From contig JBFLZR010000004.1 of the NCBI GenBank assembly GCA_040756055.1, positions 1-64,000 on the forward strand: a stretch of 64,000 nucleotides of DNA, in the 5' to 3' direction. The position numbers and the translations under genes are program-made. Every line of letters begins with the position of its first letter. Position 1 is the stretch's first letter. The notes under the pieces are model-generated. The model was given only the letters and a program-made list of their open reading frames with translations. It did no database searches and had not been told where the DNA came from. Of the stretch, positions 61,320 through 64,000 are shown piece by piece. Origin of the DNA: Candidatus Zixiibacteriota bacterium. GTDB lineage: Bacteria > Zixibacteria > MSB-5A5 > GN15 > FEB-12.

Positions 61320-62941
61320 GCGCCCGCAAGAGAATACCCACTAAAAGCGAACTGGTTCGTCTTCAGAAACTGTACAAAACCGACGAGAAGATCGGTGAAC
61401 GTCTTGGCGGTGTTCCGGCCTACCTGATCGCGTACTGGCGCAGGAAGAAAAACGTCCCGAAGCATTCGCTTCCGAAATTCTCGGAGAAGGAAATTCGTGA
61501 TTTGTGGGAGCGGTTTGGTGATGATGACAAGTGCGGCCTCGAACTGGGTATCTCCAAGGCGGCCTTTTACAACTGGCGACGTCGCTATGGCATCCGCGAG
61601 AAGCCGGCATTCCTCAAGCTGGAACAGCTGGAACTGAATTTCCCCGGCCTCAAGCTTCATCCGACCACGAACTCCCTCTATGGCAAAAAGACCGTGTCGC
61701 AGAAGATTATGGCACGGGCGGCGCAGTTGGAGCGTCTTGAAATCGGTCAAACGATTGAAGTCGAGCCTGACCTTATTGTGTCGCATTCGGACACCGAAAC
61801 GATTATCGAGCATTTCAAAAAACTCGGCAGCGAACTGGTGTGGAACCCGGGGCGGATTGTGGTCTCGCTTGCCGATGGCCTGTCGGCCGAGCGGCCGGAC
61901 CTGCCGGCGGCCCACCAGAAAATTCGCGAGTTTGTCAAAAGACAGGGAATAAAATCATTCTACGATGTCTCCGAAGGGGTCGGGCACCAGGTGGCTCTGG
62001 AGAGAGGCCACATTATCCCGGGTGCCTTTGTCGTCGGCACTGACCCGTACAGCGTGGCATACGGATGTGTCAGCGCCTTTTCATCGGGAGTCACTGTCGA
62101 GCAGGCTGCCGAAGTCTGGGCTACCGGAACAGCCAAATTCCAGATCCCGCCGACTATTCGAATCGACATTAATGGCCGACGAGCTCGCGGTGTCTATGCC
62201 CGCGATATCGCTCTTCTCATTGCCCGCCAGATGGCCGCCGTGGATGTTAAGGGCAAGACAATCGAGTATTACGGTAATGTCGTCTCACGGATGAGCATCA
62301 GCGAACGGTACACCCTAACAAACCTCACGCTCGATGCCGGTGTTCTTACGGCTATCTGTCCGTTCGATTCCACCACGCGACGGTTCCTGACGGGACGAAT
62401 CTCGACCAATTATGCTCCTGTAGTGGCCGACAAAAACGCCGAGTATCACCAGATTTACCAGATGAATATCGACCACCTCACCCCGCAACTTGCCCGCTGT
62501 GGCGAGGCCACCGATATAACACCGGTGGGAGAATCTGAAGGTCTCGCGGTCAATGTCATTATACTCGGCACCGGAAGTAACGGCCGCTTCGATGATATCC
62601 GGGTGGCCGCCGACATTCTCAAAAATAAGCGGGTCAGTTCCGACTGTCGGCTGATCATCTGCCCTGCCTCGCGGTCGGTCTATCTGGAAGCGCTCAAGAA
62701 AGGGCTTATCAGAGTTCTGGTAGAAGCGGGCGCGATTGTCACCTATCCCGGTTACTGGGGCTCACTGGGGCAGGGGCAGCTCATGATAGCTCCGGGCGAC
62801 AGGGTTCTGGCGACATCGGATTGCGGCCTCGCGCAGAGGCTTGGATCCGACAAAGCCGAGATTTTCCTTTGTTCCCCCGGCACCGCCGCCGCTTCGGCTC
62901 TCAACGGCTCGATTACCGATCCGAGCCGATACGCCAAGTAA
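61316..62941 (+). CDS. Cluster-less aconitase/LeuC-fold protein with N-terminal HTH-like region
   Basis: A 541-residue protein. Residues 1-95 are basic and helical with two HTH-like segments (DEKIGERLGGVPAYLIAYWR and CGLELGISKAAFYNWRRRYG). Residues from about 140 follow a LeuC/homoaconitase fold (GHQVALERGHIIPGAFVVGTD, AAEVWATGTAKFQIPPTIRI, LCSPGTAAASALNGSITDP). Every signature is replaced: CGDSHT is GTDPYS (241-246), GSCTNGR is GTGSNGR (418-424), the CxxC is GYWGSLG (479-485) and the RNF arginine region is CGLAQRLG. No Fe-S cluster or dehydration chemistry is expected. A ligand-sensing DNA- or RNA-binding role is inferred. Confidence 0.75.
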   Translation: MSARKRIPTKSELVRLQKLYKTDEKIGERLGGVPAYLIAYWRRKKNVPKHSLPKFSEKEIRDLWERFGDDDKCGLELGISKAAFYNWRRRYGIREKPAFLKLEQLELNFPGLKLHPTTNSLYGKKTVSQKIMARAAQLERLEIGQTIEVEPDLIVSHSDTETIIEHFKKLGSELVWNPGRIVVSLADGLSAERPDLPAAHQKIREFVKRQGIKSFYDVSEGVGHQVALERGHIIPGAFVVGTDPYSVAYGCVSAFSSGVTVEQAAEVWATGTAKFQIPPTIRIDINGRRARGVYARDIALLIARQMAAVDVKGKTIEYYGNVVSRMSISERYTLTNLTLDAGVLTAICPFDSTTRRFLTGRISTNYAPVVADKNAEYHQIYQMNIDHLTPQLARCGEATDITPVGESEGLAVNVIILGTGSNGRFDDIRVAADILKNKRVSSDCRLIICPASRSVYLEALKKGLIRVLVEAGAIVTYPGYWGSLGQGQLMIAPGDRVLATSDCGLAQRLGSDKAEIFLCSPGTAAASALNGSITDPSRYAK

Positions 62942-62961
62942 TCCAAATCAATCCGTCCTCA

Positions 62962-62991
62962 TAAAAAAAGCCGGGTCAAAACAACCCGGCT
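62962..62991 (-). terminator. Intrinsic terminator of the peroxiredoxin gene
   Basis: On the minus strand AGCCGGGT (62991-62984) and ACCCGGCT (62976-62969) form a stem with a 7-nt loop, followed by seven T. It lies between convergent genes and serves mainly the minus strand. Confidence 0.85.
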
Positions 62992-63016
62992 GAATAAGCA
63001 AATAAACTTTGCAAGA

Positions 63017-63724
63017 CTAACGTTTCGGAGGTTTCCAGACTTCCCAGACCTTCCCGACCAGAGCCGGACCGGGCTTCAATGTCATATCCCCCGGCTTCCA
63101 CTCAGCGGGAGTGGCCTCGGTCCCCTTGGACTTGCGGACGAGCTGGAAGGCTTTGACCTGCCTGATGGTTTCATCGATATTGCGTCCCACCGGAGGCGTC
63201 AGGTGCTCCATGCCCTGAATGACACCATCGGGATCGATAATAAACCGCCCCCTGAAATTGACGCCCGAATCCTCATCGTAGACGCCATACACGCGGCCGA
63301 TGTGCCCGCCGGCATCGGATATCATCGGAAACGGTATCCCGCCGTCAACCATCTTCGACAGTTCGGCCTCATGCCAGACTTTGTGAACGAATTGGGAATC
63401 GACAGAGCACGAAAAGACTTTTACGCCAAGTCCTTCGAGTTCTTTATACGAAGCAGCGACCGCTGCTAATTCTGTCGGTCAGACAAAGGTGAAATCACCG
63501 GGGTAGAAGCACAGCAGAACCCAGCTGCCCAGCGACTCGGACAATTTAACCCTTTTAAAGTCCCCCTTAAAATAGGCCGGCGCCTCGAAATCAGGGGCTT
63601 TCTTACCAACCTGAACGGCCATCTTTTTCTCCTCCTTAATGGTTTCATCTTTCACGGACACCGGTTCGTCCTGCTGACCGAGCACTTTGCCGCTCGGCCT
63701 GCCGCATCCGGATGATTCTGCCAT
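63017..63724 (-). CDS. Selenocysteine peroxiredoxin (AhpC/Prx-like), UGA read as Sec
   Basis: One peroxiredoxin gene interrupted by an in-frame TGA at 63481-63479. The flanks read FYPGDFTFV-[TGA]-PTELAAV, so the stop occupies the peroxidatic Cys position (Sec48 counting from ATG 63622). Downstream homology continues unbroken for 153 codons with no other stop or shift. A SECIS-like hairpin follows. ATG 63622 (AAGGAGGAG upstream) gives the family's normal start; ATG 63724 (AAGGAGG) would add 34 residues with two cysteine-free charged stretches. The resolving Cys of AhpC (VCP) is Thr171 (ATP), leaving Cys38 and Cys72. It should reduce peroxides in the cytosol with an external thiol as resolver. 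Adjacent to tpx. Confidence 0.88.
63453..63466 (-). promoter_or_regulatory. Putative bacterial SECIS element
   Basis: On the minus strand GCAGC-GGTC-GCTGC: a perfect 5-bp stem with a GGUC apical loop, starting 12 nt after the UGA (loop at +17). The E. coli fdhF element likewise shows GGUC in the loop at about +18. This is the SelB-binding feature expected for UGA decoding. Confidence 0.75.
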
Positions 63725-63914
63725 ATTGCCTCCTTGGAAATCCACTGTACGCTAAATTGTCAACTTGAACACCCTAAAATACACATTTAGCGCTCCACCG
63801 CAAGCTTCCTCGGAGTTTTTTTGCTCACAAAGCTTATCGTGGTGAACTTTCGTCTATCATTCGTGTTTAGAACTTTGCAAAACGACGGTAATACAAAACA
63901 AGAAAGGATGAATC
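63725..63914. other. Divergent control region between peroxiredoxin and thiol peroxidase genes
   Basis: About 190 nt of AT-rich DNA separates two divergent peroxidase genes. A TTGACA occurs on the minus strand around 63757-63762 without a convincing -10 box. No repressor site is recognisable by eye. Confidence 0.4.
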
Positions 63915-64000
63915 GTGGAAAGAAATAACGTAATCAAATCGCAGGGCAAGCCCCTCACCCTGGTCGGCAAGGAACTCAAAGTCGGCGATAAGGCCCCGGA
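63915..64000 (+). CDS. tpx: Thiol peroxidase, N-terminal part only
   Basis: GTG at 63915 with AGAAAGGA upstream opens a frame reading IKSQGKPLTLVGKELKVGDKAPD, the standard N-terminus of Tpx-type atypical 2-Cys peroxiredoxins. The active-site region lies beyond the window. Together with the divergent Sec-peroxiredoxin it forms a peroxide-defence locus. Confidence 0.85.
   Translation, partial: MERNNVIKSQGKPLTLVGKELKVGDKAP

Noticed and set aside
61316-62941. Working 3-isopropylmalate or homoaconitate dehydratase
   Set aside because: All Fe-S cysteines and the main catalytic signatures are replaced, and there is an extra HTH-like N-terminus; no small-subunit gene is adjacent.
63017-63745. Peroxiredoxin as a pseudogene with a nonsense mutation
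   Set aside because: The stop is UGA exactly at the catalytic Cys, no other damage exists in 200 codons, and a GGUC-loop hairpin lies at SECIS distance.

Overview
The window looks like the chromosome of a Gram-negative, FCB-group-like bacterium, possibly an uncultured lineage such as Zixibacteria (inference; no rRNA is present to settle it). Supporting signs are an LpxH-type lipid A enzyme, predicted lipoproteins, three small beta-barrel-like proteins ending in Tyr or Phe, many TPR proteins, a BatA-like protein, and spoVG beside ispE with no sporulation genes. Many genes have strong Shine-Dalgarno sites with ATG, GTG or TTG starts, and a few appear almost leaderless.

Layout. 1-3703 (minus strand) is an RHS/YD-repeat graveyard: a repeat fragment and two displaced RHS core-plus-tip pieces with different C-terminal tips, interleaved with a lipoprotein, an alpha/beta hydrolase and a small membrane protein (candidate immunity genes). 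3704-5163 is repeat-rich and gene-free. At 5164-7709 a TPR/sigma-54 activator is followed by a -24/-12 promoter and a small RNA with an intrinsic terminator. 7779-21215 holds metabolic and household genes: FAD-binding protein, VOC protein, CoA-binding protein, cytidylate-kinase-like protein, GT4, squalene/phytoene synthase family, DUF4139, TPR lipoprotein-like protein, priA, and the minus-strand row ispE-spoVG-tRNA-Gln-prs-rplY. 21418-37704 contains acnA, a giant TPR/transglutaminase protein, gcvT-comB, a TPR protein with a decayed peptidase-MA region, a BatA-like protein, an ABC-F ATPase and a flavodoxin-fold protein. 38561-43532 is the translation-termination cluster rpmE-DUF1385-prfA-(unknown membrane protein)-prmC-nth. 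43548-57682 mixes a Kef-type antiporter, SDR, cupin, M19 dipeptidase, purL, lpxH, YbaK, RRM, Mop and an orphan DNA methyltransferase, with small inverted-repeat elements between them. 57757-64000 has three paralogous outer-membrane-like proteins, an NmrA-like protein, a HIT-aconitase-like operon, a selenocysteine peroxiredoxin and the start of a thiol peroxidase.

Most interesting items. (1) 63017-63724 is one peroxiredoxin gene read through an in-frame UGA at the peroxidatic position, with a GGUC-loop hairpin 12 nt downstream that matches a bacterial SECIS element. (2) 61316-62941 encodes an aconitase/LeuC-fold protein that has lost every Fe-S ligand and catalytic signature and carries an N-terminal helix-turn-helix-like region; it is coupled to a HIT gene and may be a ligand-sensing regulator. 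(3) A sigma-54 promoter plus terminator defines a roughly 105-nt RNA just downstream of a TPR-type sigma-54 activator. (4) Paired nested inverted-repeat elements, a 26-bp tandem array and a 0.35-0.39-kb duplicated palindromic unit are dispersed through intergenic DNA.
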